Notes: generated by a model from the sequence alone, not told the origin. Counted from the first letter of the stretch, positions 44,132 to 53,267 are shown. The stretch is DNA of 64,000 bases from Cohnella lubricantis (GCF_014212015.1 NZ_JACJVN010000009.1:1-64000), one strand, 5' to 3'. A program made the numbers and translations.

Positions 44132-44842
44132 TCACTTCACCATACCGCTGCGAAGAGCGGCGACCACCGCCTGCGTCCGATCCTCGCAGCCGAGCTTCTG
44201 CAAGATGCGGTGCACATGCGACTTGACCGTCCCTTCGGCAATGAACAGCTTGCGGCCGATCTCGTCGTTGCGCAGCCCGTAAGCCATCTCCTGCAGAATC
44301 TCGCGTTCCCTGTCCGTAAGCGGCTCCGACATGGGGATCTGTACGATCGTCTCTGCGCTGTTGCCGCTGGACGTCTCCGGAGCCTTCCCGAAGCTGACTT
44401 CACCTTCTGGCGCCGCCATCCGCTGGAGAGCGCCAGACGCCAGCTTCGACTTGTACACGGCTTCGCCTTGGAAGGCAGAGCGGACGCCGTTAAGCAGTTC
44501 CTCCGCTTCCGCGTCCTTGAGCAGATAACCAACAGCTCCAGCGCGGATGCCTTGATAGATATACTCCTGATCGTCGAACGTCGTCAGAATGACAATCTTC
44601 GTGTCCAGCTGCCGCTGCACAATCTCACGGGTCGCTTCGATACCTGTCATGCCGGGCATTCGAACGTCCATCAAGATGACGTCCGGACGAAGCCTCTCGG
44701 CCAACTCCGCCGCTTCTCGCCCGTCGGCCGCCTCGCCGACGACCGTCATATCGGACTGCAGTTCGATGATGTATCCGATCCCTTGGCGAATCATCGCTTG
44801 ATCGTCGGCGAGCAGAACCCGAATGCTATCCAGTGAAGCCAC
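44132..44842 (-). CDS. NarL/LuxR-type response regulator
   Basis: Two-component transcription factor, 236 residues from the GTG at 44842. Receiver domain (1-120) with acidic pocket ADD, phospho-acceptor Asp59 (VILMDVRMPG), Thr in LTTFDD and Lys in GYLLKDAE. C-terminal LuxR-type HTH (LTDREREILQEMAYGLRNDE, then AEGTVKSHVHRILQKL). GGAGG lies 7 bases before the GTG; an ATG at 44848, which would overlap the kinase stop, is only 1 base from it. Partner of the adjacent kinase. Confidence 0.93.
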   Translation of the reverse strand: MASLDSIRVLLADDQAMIRQGIGYIIELQSDMTVVGEAADGREAAELAERLRPDVILMDVRMPGMTGIEATREIVQRQLDTKIVILTTFDDQEYIYQGIRAGAVGYLLKDAEAEELLNGVRSAFQGEAVYKSKLASGALQRMAAPEGEVSFGKAPETSSGNSAETIVQIPMSEPLTDREREILQEMAYGLRNDEIGRKLFIAEGTVKSHVHRILQKLGCEDRTQAVVAALRSGMVK

Positions 44843-44844
44843 CC

Positions 44845-46023
44845 TCATTCCTCCTTCGCCAGCGGCGATCCCGCCGATAGTCGAACTTCCTCGTTCGGAA
44901 CGACGGCAACGATCTCGAAGCCGCTCGGCTCAACCGCCCGATAGATGAGGCTGCCGCCCATCTCCTCTAGCCGCGCACGCATCGAACGCAAGCCGAAGCC
45001 TTCGGGGATGCCGCGATCAAGCCCAAGTTCGCCATTGTCGCGGATGCGCATCTCGACATTGCCGTTCTCCGCACGAAGCTCGACGTCTACGATCGTGGCG
45101 CGGGAGTGGCGAATGACGTTCGTCAGCGCTTCCTGCAGCACGCGGAACAGCGTCTGAACCGTCTCGGCGCTAAGCGCCGTTCCGTTCAGATCGTTCTTCA
45201 GCCGACATCGAATAGAGGAGGATGCTTCCGTTCTGGCCAGCAGCGACTCCAAGGTGGAGACGCCGGGCATCGACTGGTCGTCGGCTAACGCATGAATGGA
45301 CGTTCGAATATCGGTTAATCCCTGCCGCGCGACGGACAACAGCTCTTCAAGCGAATGCGCGGCCCGTTCAGGGTTCTCCCGCAGCATATACCGCATCGCC
45401 TGAAGCTGCACGATCATCGACGTCAGGCTGTGCCCGACCGAGTCGTGCATCTCTCGCGCGATCCGCGTCCGCTCTTGGAGCACTGCGTTCTGCATCGCGG
45501 TGGCGGAGGCTTCTTGAAGCTGCACGTAAGCGTCCTGAAGCTCCGCGAGCTGCTTCTGGTTCACTTCGTACATCGCATTGCGCTGCATGCGGCTGCGGAT
45601 GAAGAAGTATAGGACCGCCGCCAGCAGAGCATAAGAGAGGAGATCGAACAGATCGGAGCTCCCGAACCTCGAATAGAGGAATGCCGTCAGAACCATGCCC
45701 GCGATGAGAGGCGCGAGCGTGCGGCGGACGCTGCGGCGAAGTATGACAGCAAACGCATAAATGGCGATGAAATAGAGCAGTTCCACTTCGTGGAACCAAG
45801 CTATGCCGATCGCACATTCGATGCTAAGGATGCTGGCAGACGCAGCTCTTCTCGCGGGAGTCCACCGCTTGTCCGTGATGAACAGGATGCCCGAGAGCGT
45901 CGCCCAGATCGCAAGATGCAGCACGGTTTGCGGCAGCGAAGCATGGAACAGCCGGTTTATATACATCAGTAGGAAGATAGCAGCCGCACTGGCGAGAGGC
46001 TTGCCATAGAAGCGAAAGTTCAC
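44845..46023 (-). CDS. Sensor histidine kinase, NarX/DesK type
   Basis: Membrane sensor kinase of 392 residues from the GTG at 46023 (seven bases after GGGGGG; the ATG at 46029 abuts it). Five or six membrane helices occupy about 10-145, with no large outside domain, so it probably senses a membrane state or small hydrophobic signal. Next come a coiled-coil segment, the HisKA_3 dimerisation box ERTRIAREMHDSVGHSLT with His193, and the HATPase with EALTNVIRHSRA, RDNG and GFGLRSMRARL. Cognate to the response regulator that follows. Confidence 0.92.
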   Translation of the reverse strand: MNFRFYGKPLASAAAIFLLMYINRLFHASLPQTVLHLAIWATLSGILFITDKRWTPARRAASASILSIECAIGIAWFHEVELLYFIAIYAFAVILRRSVRRTLAPLIAGMVLTAFLYSRFGSSDLFDLLSYALLAAVLYFFIRSRMQRNAMYEVNQKQLAELQDAYVQLQEASATAMQNAVLQERTRIAREMHDSVGHSLTSMIVQLQAMRYMLRENPERAAHSLEELLSVARQGLTDIRTSIHALADDQSMPGVSTLESLLARTEASSSIRCRLKNDLNGTALSAETVQTLFRVLQEALTNVIRHSRATIVDVELRAENGNVEMRIRDNGELGLDRGIPEGFGLRSMRARLEEMGGSLIYRAVEPSGFEIVAVVPNEEVRLSAGSPLAKEE

Positions 46024-46111
46024 GGCCATCCCCCCTATTGGTCGAATCATCCCATTGTAGACACGACAAGCGGCATCCGGCAACGGATATCGCTGATCTC
46101 GCAGCAATTTC

Positions 46112-46139
46112 TATCTGCAGATATAGAACCCGCGGGTTC
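46112..46139. promoter_or_regulatory. Adjacent perfect palindromes in a divergent promoter region
   Basis: TATCTGCAGATA (46112-46123) and GAACCCGCGGGTTC (46126-46139), separated by 2 bases, lie between the sensor kinase (-) and the membrane-protein gene (+). They are candidate binding sites for the adjacent response regulator. Confidence 0.5.
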
Positions 46140-46225
46140 AATTGTATCTACGGTTGGTCGTGCCCGCACGGTCTGTCGGGTACGATTAGAAGCGTCGATA
46201 GATACTCAACTTAGGGGGAATCATC

Positions 46226-46756
46226 ATGAACATGCAATATCTTGCGATGGTGCTTCTCATCGCTATTATCGGTTACCGAATATACCTGCGCGTACGCCGG
46301 ACGTTCGTCTGGCAGCAATTGAGATTAGGCAGGCTACGGTTGAAAACGATACTTCTAAGCGTCATCGGATTGCTCTTCTTCGCTGAGGGCGTATTCCCGG
46401 CCGAGGGCGGCTTGCATGCAGTTAGCCTTATCTCGGATATCGTCGGTATCGCGTTCGGCGCTATTCTGGCTTATTACAGCAGGGCCAAGACTGCCTTCGA
46501 GCAGCGCGGCGCTTGTTGGTTCTATCGGCCAAACGCCTGGATTGGCGGATTCGTGACCGTTCTGTTCCTAGGAAGGCTTCTCTATCGCATTTACGGCATG
46601 CTGCACCCCGCCGGCGATCCGTCCGCGATGACCTGGGCTGAGAGGATGAACGGCGCAGGAAGCTCTTGGACGTCGGGCCTCATCCTGATCATGTTCGCTT
46701 ATTATGTCACATATAATATCCTGCTCATGCGCAAGCGGAGATCCGTAGAAGCCTAA
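46226..46756 (+). CDS. Integral membrane protein
   Basis: 176 residues with about four hydrophobic segments (YLAMVLLIAIIGYRIYL, TILLSVIGLLFFAEGVF, ISDIVGIAFGAILAYYS, GLILIMFAYYVTYNILLM). The layout is reminiscent of CcdC/DUF1453-like proteins, but I cannot confirm that. TTAGGGGGA precedes the ATG. It is divergent from the two-component operon and may be its target, as often happens with DesK/LiaS-type systems. Confidence 0.7.
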   Translation: MNMQYLAMVLLIAIIGYRIYLRVRRTFVWQQLRLGRLRLKTILLSVIGLLFFAEGVFPAEGGLHAVSLISDIVGIAFGAILAYYSRAKTAFEQRGACWFYRPNAWIGGFVTVLFLGRLLYRIYGMLHPAGDPSAMTWAERMNGAGSSWTSGLILIMFAYYVTYNILLMRKRRSVEA

Positions 46757-46810
46757 GCAGACATAACCAGCGCGAGGGACTCGTCCCCCGCGCTTAATTG
46801 CTTCCTCTTA

Positions 46811-47119
46811 TCAAATCCAAGGCAGAGGCTGTACGGTCACCGCAACGGACTCGGGCTTGCTTGGGAGCAGCATGCGCAGCATTCTGCGCCTTCCGAACGG
46901 GTTGGCGGAATGGATGATGATGCGCTTCGGATAGATGCTTCTATCGACCATGAAGCGCACGACGTCTAATCCGGTTACCGGGTGCGTGCTTAGATCATAG
47001 TCGAGGGAGAGCGTGTTCACTTGCCTGGCGCGCAAATAGCGGATTGCCTCCTCCGCCGTGCGAGCCAGCTTGTAGCCGGGCGGATTCGGCCTTCGATCGT
47101 CAAGGAACACGTTGAGCAT
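46811..47119 (-). CDS. Receiver-like domain protein (cyclic-phosphate processing type)
   Basis: 102 residues, beginning MLNVFLDDRRPNPPGY. The FLDD-R-P start, the LSLDYDLS strand with Asp and the IIHSANPFGRRRML segment resemble the small stand-alone receiver-fold family found with cyclic-phosphate or tRNA end processing genes. No partner enzyme is adjacent. GGGAGGC precedes the ATG at 47119. The same frame stays open upstream to 47668, but that part lies opposite GH3 coding sequence and is not protein-like. Confidence 0.6.
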   Translation of the reverse strand: MLNVFLDDRRPNPPGYKLARTAEEAIRYLRARQVNTLSLDYDLSTHPVTGLDVVRFMVDRSIYPKRIIIHSANPFGRRRMLRMLLPSKPESVAVTVQPLPWI

Positions 47120-47348
47120 GGCTTGCTGCCTCCCGCGTCGAAGTCGGGCGCCGATGGATCGAAGGCATGCGGTACGCACGCCAAGGATTGCGCCACGATG
47201 CAGTCTATTCTCCGGCGGCAAATCGGTGACGTGCGATAGAGCCAAATGTCGATGCCGGAGACGGCATAAGCTTGCGAACAAGGAATTGCCGGTGTTATCG
47301 TCGAAAATTTCTGGTAATGGAAGAAAGCGAGATAAAGGGGGAGCCGCA

Positions 47349-49757
47349 GTGGATCGTTCCGCAGAATCGCTGGTTGCGCAGATGACGTTGGAGGAGAAGG
47401 CCGGTCTCTGTTCCGGAGCCGATTGGTGGACGACGAAGGGGATCGAGCGCCTAGGACTGGCGCCGATCCGTGTGGCGGACGGTCCGCACGGCTTGCGGAA
47501 GCAGAAGCCGGGGGCGGCGATGGCGGGCAGCGAGCCGGCGACCTGCTTCCCGACCGCGGCAGGGCTCGCCGCTTCCTGGAGCCGCCAGCTGGCACGGGAG
47601 GTCGGCGCTGCACTCGGCGTCGAGAGCCGAGCGCAGGGCGTCGCCGTGCTGCTGGGCCCAGGCATCAATCTGAAGCGTTCCCCGCTGTGCGGCCGGAACT
47701 TTGAGTATTACGCCGAGGACCCTTATCTGTCCGGCATGCTGGCGGCCGCATTCATCGAAGGCGTGCAGTCCCAAGGCGTCGGCACGTCGCTGAAGCACTT
47801 CGCCGTCAACAATCAGGAGCATCTGCGCATGACGATCGACGCGGAGGTGGATGAGCGGGCGCTGCGCGAGCTGTATTTGACCGGCTTCGAGCTCGCGGTT
47901 AAGCACGGCCGGCCTTGGACGGTGATGGGCGCCTACAACCGCGTGAACGGCAGCTATGCTTGCGAGAACGACTATTTGCTGCGCGATATTCTGCGCGGCG
48001 AATGGGGATTCGAAGGCGCGGTCATGTCGGACTGGGGAGGGACGAATGACCGAGTGGCAGGACTGAGAGCAGGATTGGATCTGCAGATGCCGACCGGCTA
48101 CGGTTATACTGACCGGGAGATCGTCGATGCCGTGAAGGAGGGCCGATTGGCGGAATCCGTATTGGACGAATCGGCGGCGCGGATCGTCCGGCTGCTGCAG
48201 ATGGGGGCCGCCTCTGCCGTCTTCGATAAGGACGCTCACCACCGGCTCGCGCGCAAGGCGGCAGCCCGCAGCATGGTGCTGCTGAAGAACGAAGGCGATC
48301 TGCTGCCGCTGCGCAAGACCGGCACGGTCGCGCTCATCGGCGAGTTCGCCGAGAAGCCGCGCTGCCAAGGCGCGGGCAGCTCGCTTGTCAACCCGACGCG
48401 GCTCGATACGGCGCGGGCAGCCTCGGCGTCCGATGCGGTATCCGGTCTGACCGTCCGTTACGCCAAGGGTTACGACTCGCGCTCCGCCGAGCCCGATCCG
48501 AAGCTCATCGCAGAAGCTTGCGAGCTGGCCCGCGGGGCGGACGCTGTCGTCATTCTGGCCGGGCTGCTCGAGACGGACGAGATGGAAGGCGCTGACCGCA
48601 CGCATCTGGAGCTGCCGGCCGCGCACAACGAGCTGATCCGCCAAGTGGCGAAGGCGAATCCGCGCGTCGTGGTGGCGCTTAGCAATGGCGCCCCCGTCAC
48701 GATGCCTTGGGCGGACGCTGTCCCGGCGATCTTGGAGACATATCTCGGGGGCCAAGCTGCCGGCAGCGCCTTGTGGGATGTCTTGCTCGGCGAAGAGAAT
48801 CCGAGCGGGAAACTGGCGGAGACGTTCCCGCTGACGCTGGAAGACTGCGCGGCTACGCCGTTCTTCCCGATGGGACCGGACCTAGTGGAATACCGGGAGA
48901 GCATCTATGTCGGCTATCGCTACTACGATAAGGCGCGGCGCGATGTGCTTTACCCGTTCGGCCACGGGCTGTCTTATACGAAGTTCGAATATGCCGAGCT
49001 TCGGCTCAGCCGAAGGAGGATGACAGACACGGAGGAGCTGACCGTGTCTTGCAAGGTGAAGAACGCCGGCTCAAGAGCGGGAAGGGAGACCGTTCAGCTC
49101 TACGTGAAGGATGTTCAATCGACGATTTTCCGCCCGGAGCGGGAGTTGAAGGGGTTCGAGCAATTGGAGCTGGCGCCTGGCGAGGAGAAGTCCGTCACCT
49201 TAATGCTGGACCGAAGAGCGTTCGCCTATTACAATGTCGAGTTAAGAGATTGGCAGGTCGAGAGCGGCGAGTTCGAGATTCAGCTTGGCGCCTCCTCCCG
49301 GGATATCCGGCTGTCAGAGCGGGTTCACGTCGAGGCGGCCCAAACTTACGACGAGCGCCGCAACGATCGCAGGGACGAACTTGCCGCCTATTACGATCTG
49401 TCCCGACTGCCTAGCGTTGACACGAAGACGTTCGCGGCGCTCTGCGGCCGGCCGATCGAAGCGGACTTCCCGCCAAGCAAGCGGCGCTATCACCGCAATT
49501 CCACGATGATTGACATCCGCAGACATTGGATCGGACGCATCCTGATGAACCGGATGATGAAGGAAGTGGAGAAGGGCATGGCGGGCCAGGAAGAGAAGAC
49601 GGTCGCGATGACGAAGGCGTTCATCCGGGAGCTTCCGCTGCGCAACCTGCCGATGATCTCGAACGGGATGTTCACGCCGCGGCTGGTGAGTGGGTTGATC
49701 GATCTGCTGAACGGCCGCATCGTGCGAAGCATCGGGCAATTCATCAAGAGAACATAG
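47349..49757 (+). CDS. Glycoside hydrolase family 3 beta-glycosidase
   Basis: 802 residues from a GTG with AAAGGGGGAG upstream; no signal peptide, so intracellular. The N-terminal barrel has RVADGPHGLR, LKHFAVNNQE and the nucleophile Asp in AVMSDWGG (about 228). Next come the alpha/beta sandwich (LLKNEGDLLPL, ILAGLLETDEMEGADR) and the C-terminal Fn3-like domain (GRETVQLYVKD). The last 120 residues (after YYDLSRLP) are an extra helical region seen in some Paenibacillus GH3 enzymes. It probably cleaves beta-glucosides or xylosides. A LysR gene follows 16 bases after. Confidence 0.93.
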   Translation: MDRSAESLVAQMTLEEKAGLCSGADWWTTKGIERLGLAPIRVADGPHGLRKQKPGAAMAGSEPATCFPTAAGLAASWSRQLAREVGAALGVESRAQGVAVLLGPGINLKRSPLCGRNFEYYAEDPYLSGMLAAAFIEGVQSQGVGTSLKHFAVNNQEHLRMTIDAEVDERALRELYLTGFELAVKHGRPWTVMGAYNRVNGSYACENDYLLRDILRGEWGFEGAVMSDWGGTNDRVAGLRAGLDLQMPTGYGYTDREIVDAVKEGRLAESVLDESAARIVRLLQMGAASAVFDKDAHHRLARKAAARSMVLLKNEGDLLPLRKTGTVALIGEFAEKPRCQGAGSSLVNPTRLDTARAASASDAVSGLTVRYAKGYDSRSAEPDPKLIAEACELARGADAVVILAGLLETDEMEGADRTHLELPAAHNELIRQVAKANPRVVVALSNGAPVTMPWADAVPAILETYLGGQAAGSALWDVLLGEENPSGKLAETFPLTLEDCAATPFFPMGPDLVEYRESIYVGYRYYDKARRDVLYPFGHGLSYTKFEYAELRLSRRRMTDTEELTVSCKVKNAGSRAGRETVQLYVKDVQSTIFRPERELKGFEQLELAPGEEKSVTLMLDRRAFAYYNVELRDWQVESGEFEIQLGASSRDIRLSERVHVEAAQTYDERRNDRRDELAAYYDLSRLPSVDTKTFAALCGRPIEADFPPSKRRYHRNSTMIDIRRHWIGRILMNRMMKEVEKGMAGQEEKTVAMTKAFIRELPLRNLPMISNGMFTPRLVSGLIDLLNGRIVRSIGQFIKRT

Positions 49758-49773
49758 AAGGGGAGAGAAGTTC

Positions 49774-50676
49774 TTGACGCTCCAGCAATTGAAGTATGTC
49801 ATCGAGGTAGCGAAGCGGGGCTCCATGAACGAAGCGGCGAAGCGGCTGTTCATCTCGCAGCCGAGCCTCTCGAACGCGATCCGGGATCTGGAGGAAGAGA
49901 TCGGGATCATCATCTTCGAACGGACGAACAAAGGGATTACAATGTCTTCGGAGGGTGCCGAATTCCTCGGCTATGCCAGGCAGGTCATCGAGCAGGCGGA
50001 GCTTCTAGAGGGCCGTTATCTGAACGCGAAGCCGGCGCCGCAGCATTTCTCCGTCTCGACCCAGCACTATGCGTTCGCGGTGAACGCGTTCGTCAATCTG
50101 GTACGCGAGCATGGGCATGACGAGTACGAGCTGGCCCTTCGGGAGACGAAGACGCACGAGATTATCCAAGACGTGAAGAGTCAGCGAAGCGAGATCGGGA
50201 TTCTCTACTTGAACGAGTTCAACAGCAAGGTCATGAACCGGATGCTGCGCGACGCGAATCTGAAGTTCAACCACCTTTTCACAGCCGAGCCTCATGTGTT
50301 CATCAGCATCTACAATCCGCTCGCGAAGCAGTCGGTCGTGACGATCGATCAACTGCAGGATTACCCTTACCTCTCCTTCGAGCAGGGGGAGTACAACTCG
50401 TTCCACTTCGCCGAGGAGATTCTAAGTACGTTATCGCATCCCAAGAGCATTCGGGTCAACGACCGCGCGACGTTGTTCAACCTTCTGATTGGATTGAACG
50501 GCTATACGATCTCCACCGGCGTGCTCAGTTCGGATCTGAACGGCAACGAGATTATCCCGGTGCCGCTCGAATGCGAGGAATCGATCCATGTCGGCTGGAT
50601 CAGCCACAAGGAAGCGGCGTTGTCGCAGCTGGCCCAAGCTTATGTGGAAGAGCTGAAGCGGGCGATCGCGCCGTGA
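49774..50676 (+). CDS. LysR-family transcriptional regulator
   Basis: 300 residues, TTG start with AGGGGAGAG upstream. The winged HTH is at the N-terminus (TLQQLKYVIEVAKRGSMNEA, RLFISQPSLSNAIRDLEEE), followed by the usual linker helix and a periplasmic-binding-like effector domain (about 90-295). It lies just after the GH3 gene on the same strand, so is probably co-transcribed and may respond to a sugar product. Its target promoter was not identified. Confidence 0.93.
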   Translation: MTLQQLKYVIEVAKRGSMNEAAKRLFISQPSLSNAIRDLEEEIGIIIFERTNKGITMSSEGAEFLGYARQVIEQAELLEGRYLNAKPAPQHFSVSTQHYAFAVNAFVNLVREHGHDEYELALRETKTHEIIQDVKSQRSEIGILYLNEFNSKVMNRMLRDANLKFNHLFTAEPHVFISIYNPLAKQSVVTIDQLQDYPYLSFEQGEYNSFHFAEEILSTLSHPKSIRVNDRATLFNLLIGLNGYTISTGVLSSDLNGNEIIPVPLECEESIHVGWISHKEAALSQLAQAYVEELKRAIAP

Positions 50677-50685
50677 GATCGACGT

Positions 50686-51417
50686 CTAATCGTCTTTTCG
50701 CCTAGCCGATTCGCCCCACGTCTCGCTCCCGTCCGGCGTCGGTTCGAAGAGATGGCTGATAGACGCTTCTTGGATGTCCTCGTATTCCTCGCGGTCCGCA
50801 GACACGTCGATCCATTGCTGCGGAGCGTCGGTGAGTGGTCTGCGCCTTAGCATCGCATTCATCCAGACCACGAATTCGGCCCGGGATACGGCGATATGCT
50901 CATCATGCACACCATGCGCGTCTTGCGGGACCTGTTCGTCATGGATTGAAGCCGAGCGCCCGTTCATGATCGATAACGCTTCGGTCTCACTGCCAAGCAG
51001 GCGGCCGAAGACGATGGTCAGCTCGCGGAACGTCACCGCCCGATTCGGCTCGAAGGCCCCGCCCGGTTCGCCTGCCATTAGCCGCATTCGATAGGCTTTA
51101 GCGATGGCCGAACTCGCCCAGTGGCCGGCCTCGACATCCGTGAACGCCGGTGCGGAGCCGATCTCTTCCCGCTGCACTGCCCGTGCCAGTGCGCTGGCAA
51201 GCTCCGCGCGGGACAGCGGACGGTCGGGCTTGAACGTGCCATCGGAGTAACCGGCCATATACGCTTCATGCGATATGCCAGCTGGTTCGGCATCGGCTGG
51301 AGCAACTGATGACGCAGATGAGGGAGCTGCTGGAGCTGGTCGCGCATCCATAGCTCCGAACAGAACGATCCCAGCCACCACAAAACGAAGTGCGGTTATT
51401 CCCGTTTGCCGGATCAT
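50686..51417 (-). CDS. SLH-domain surface protein
   Basis: 243 residues with a signal peptide (about 1-32, ending PAPAAP) and up to three SLH modules: YMAGYSDGTFKPDRPLSRAE, FTDVEAGHWASSAIAKAYRM and FEPNRAVTFRELTIVFGRLL, the third degenerate. The acidic/charged C-terminus holds no other domain. GAGGGGGGG precedes the ATG. A wall-binding protein without an enzyme part; it could be structural or bind a partner. Confidence 0.85.
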   Translation of the reverse strand: MIRQTGITALRFVVAGIVLFGAMDARPAPAAPSSASSVAPADAEPAGISHEAYMAGYSDGTFKPDRPLSRAELASALARAVQREEIGSAPAFTDVEAGHWASSAIAKAYRMRLMAGEPGGAFEPNRAVTFRELTIVFGRLLGSETEALSIMNGRSASIHDEQVPQDAHGVHDEHIAVSRAEFVVWMNAMLRRRPLTDAPQQWIDVSADREEYEDIQEASISHLFEPTPDGSETWGESARRKDD

Positions 51418-51498
51418 CGGCTGTCCCCCCCCTCGGCACGTGTTAGGGTTGGTGTGATACGAATAGTATACTTATATTAATCTATATGCCAAGATGTA

Positions 51499-51867
51499 TC
51501 AATCAAGTTTTGGACGGCGGCCGGGCGGCGGAGGCGGTGGAGGCGGCGGAGGCGGCGGAGGGGGAGCAACCGGAGGCGCAGGAGCAACCGGGGGCGTCGG
51601 CGGAATCGACGGACCGGGCTGCGCCCAATTCAGTGGCAATGCCGCGTATGACGGAACCGGCGGATACGTTGAATAAGCTAGATGCGACGAATAAGTCGAG
51701 AATGGCGAGGACATCGAAGGCAGCGAAGACGAATACGGCGAGGATAGCGGATAAAGCGGATGCTGCGAGATATGCGAATACGGCGGATACAGCGAGTAAG
51801 GCGAATACAGCGAATATGGTAAATAGGGCAAATACGTCGAATATGGCGAGTACGTCGAATAGAGCAT
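51499..51867 (-). CDS. Tyr/Ser/Pro-rich low-complexity protein with polyproline tract
   Basis: 122 residues from the ATG at 51867, with AAGGAGG in a good position. The first 70 residues are made of YSPYSxY-type repeats (YSTYSPYSTYLPY), almost only Tyr, Ser, Pro and Leu. Then comes a Pro/Ala region with about 14 consecutive prolines and a short basic end, GRRPKLD. No signal peptide or membrane segment. The composition resembles spore-coat or exosporium proteins, but I do not recognise a family. The opposite strand, which reads poly-Gly, has no convincing start. Confidence 0.6.
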   Translation of the reverse strand: MLYSTYSPYSTYLPYLPYSLYSPYSLYPPYSHISQHPLYPLSSPYSSSLPSMSSPFSTYSSHLAYSTYPPVPSYAALPLNWAQPGPSIPPTPPVAPAPPVAPPPPPPPPPPPPPPGRRPKLD

Positions 51868-51991
51868 GGCGTTCCTCCTTGGGCGGCGATGGTTCAATTT
51901 ATTAAGGAGACGCCGCGTTGGTGAAGGCGGTCCAGACACAAGCGTGATAGAATGGAGATTAGCGGTTCAATAGCCGAAGGAGGGGTAACGA

Positions 51992-52399
51992 ATGGTCCGA
52001 TTGCATGAATCCAAGATGCTGAGAGTGGTGATCGAGCGGCAGCCCGACGAGGTGTACGAGTATGCGGTCAATCCGGAGCGTCTGCCCGAATGGGCGGCGT
52101 CATTCGCCTTGGCCGTCCGCAAGGAAGGGGACGAGTGGATCGTCGACACCCCGGAAGGGCCGATGAAGGTCGAGTTCGCAGAGCGCAATGCATACGGGAT
52201 ATTGGACCATTACGTGACCGTCGCTCCGGGGATTCGGGTGCTCAATCCGATGCGGGTCATCCCGAACGGCATGGGCAGCGAAGTGATCTTCACGTTCTTC
52301 AAGCCCGACGAGATGCCGATGGAGCAGTTCGAGCTGGAGGCTGCCAACGTCTTGCAAGATCTGCATTCTTTAAAAAGAGTATTGGAACAGCAGCGGTAA
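51992..52399 (+). CDS. SRPBCC (START-like) family protein
   Basis: 135 residues with the helix-grip pattern: MLRVVIERQPDEVYEYAVNPERLPEWAASF at the start, beta strands, and a long C-terminal helix (EQFELEAANVLQDLHSLKRVLE). Such proteins form a hydrophobic ligand pocket; functions vary from polyketide handling to stress roles. GAAGGAGGGG precedes the ATG. A terminator follows. No neighbour suggests a ligand. Confidence 0.82.
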   Translation: MVRLHESKMLRVVIERQPDEVYEYAVNPERLPEWAASFALAVRKEGDEWIVDTPEGPMKVEFAERNAYGILDHYVTVAPGIRVLNPMRVIPNGMGSEVIFTFFKPDEMPMEQFELEAANVLQDLHSLKRVLEQQR

Positions 52400-52414
52400 T
52401 CTCCGCTTTCTTCC

Positions 52415-52445
52415 AGCCGTCCGCCTAACTGCGGACGGCTTTTCT
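52415..52445 (+). terminator. Rho-independent terminator
   Basis: AGCCGTCCGC, loop ctaact, GCGGACGGCT, then TTTTCTC. Confidence 0.88.
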
Positions 52446-52489
52446 CTATGCTGCCTTAGCGCTCCTGACAGCAATATAGCCCCGTGGAA

Positions 52490-53107
52490 TTAGAGACGAG
52501 CGAACCGTTGCTCCGTCTTCTTCAGCAAGGCGGTACGGGTCTCCAGGCTGCGGCTTTCCATTCCTGAGTAGTTGTACCAGCGCAGTTTGTGAATGCCCAT
52601 CTTGCGGAACGTGCCCCGGAACAATATTTTCGTCACCGGGCTGCTGAAGATCAGCTTGTAGAAGAAGGTCGGAGTGGCCATGACAGTCAATAGGGACACG
52701 CCTTCGAGCCTGGTCAGCTTCGATACGAACGGCCGTCCGGGCTTCACTTCCTCGTAGATGATTCCTTTCACGAACACTTTGTCGATAAAGCCCTTCATCA
52801 GGGCGGGCATCGCCTCCCACCAGATCGGGAAGAGGAAGACGAGGTGATCCGCTTCGAACAGCCGGCGCTGGTAGTCTGCGACAAGCGGATCCAGCGTCTT
52901 CTTCTGCCGCCATGCGGCAAGCTCTTCCGCCGACAGCACGGGATTAAAGCCGTCCGCTCGGGGATCGATGAGATCCGCTTCGTGGCCGGCTTGCCGAAGT
53001 CCGCGCAGTACGGCGGCGAGCAGAGCAGCCGAATAGCTGCGGCGGTGCGGGACGTTCTCCGAAGCCTCCGCTCCGTAAGGATGGTCGAAGATGATGGCGA
53101 CTTTCAT
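52490..53107 (-). CDS. NAD(P)H:quinone oxidoreductase, flavodoxin-like
   Basis: 205 residues. FMN/FAD-binding flavodoxin-like fold of the NQO/MdaB/KefF type: N-terminal VAIIFDHPYG, then DLIDPRADGFNP, the FPIWWEAMPALMKGFIDKVF signature, and a C-terminal WYNYSG. Probably a two-electron quinone reductase protecting against quinone or electrophile stress. The ATG at 53107 has AAGGAG upstream. Transcribed away from a MarR gene, with duplicated operators between them, so it is the likely target of that regulator. Confidence 0.9.
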   Translation of the reverse strand: MKVAIIFDHPYGAEASENVPHRRSYSAALLAAVLRGLRQAGHEADLIDPRADGFNPVLSAEELAAWRQKKTLDPLVADYQRRLFEADHLVFLFPIWWEAMPALMKGFIDKVFVKGIIYEEVKPGRPFVSKLTRLEGVSLLTVMATPTFFYKLIFSSPVTKILFRGTFRKMGIHKLRWYNYSGMESRSLETRTALLKKTEQRFARL

Positions 53108-53140
53108 GGGATCACTCCTTCGTTGGTTTCGCATGAGATT

Positions 53141-53217
53141 ATAATGTTTGCTTTGAAACCAAAATAGCACTATGGTTTCCTGGTTGTCAATAATGTTTCT
53201 TTTGAAACTTAAAATAG
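53141..53217. promoter_or_regulatory. Duplicated operator in the NQO/MarR divergent promoters
   Basis: Two near-identical 27-28 base copies start at 53141 and 53190. Each has the core ATAATGTTT-n2-TTTGAAAC, containing the dyad GTTTC/GAAAC, followed by AAAATAG. Minus-strand promoter: TTGACA (53190-53185), 18 bases, TATTTT inside copy 1. Plus-strand promoter: TTGAAA (53202-53207) inside copy 2, 18 bases, TATACT. Binding of the MarR product would shut both promoters. Confidence 0.8.
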
Positions 53218-53267
53218 ATTTGTGCTATACTGGCGTTAGATGTATGTAGAAGGGGTTAGGGGATAAG

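Noticed and set aside
47120-47668. N-terminal extension of the receiver-like protein
   Set aside because: It lies opposite GH3 coding sequence, has shadow-frame composition, and a strong ribosome site marks the ATG at 47119.
51486-51905. Plus-strand poly-Gly/Ala protein opposite the Tyr/Pro-rich gene
   Set aside because: No ribosome site at either start; the minus-strand frame has AAGGAGG and a coherent repeat composition.
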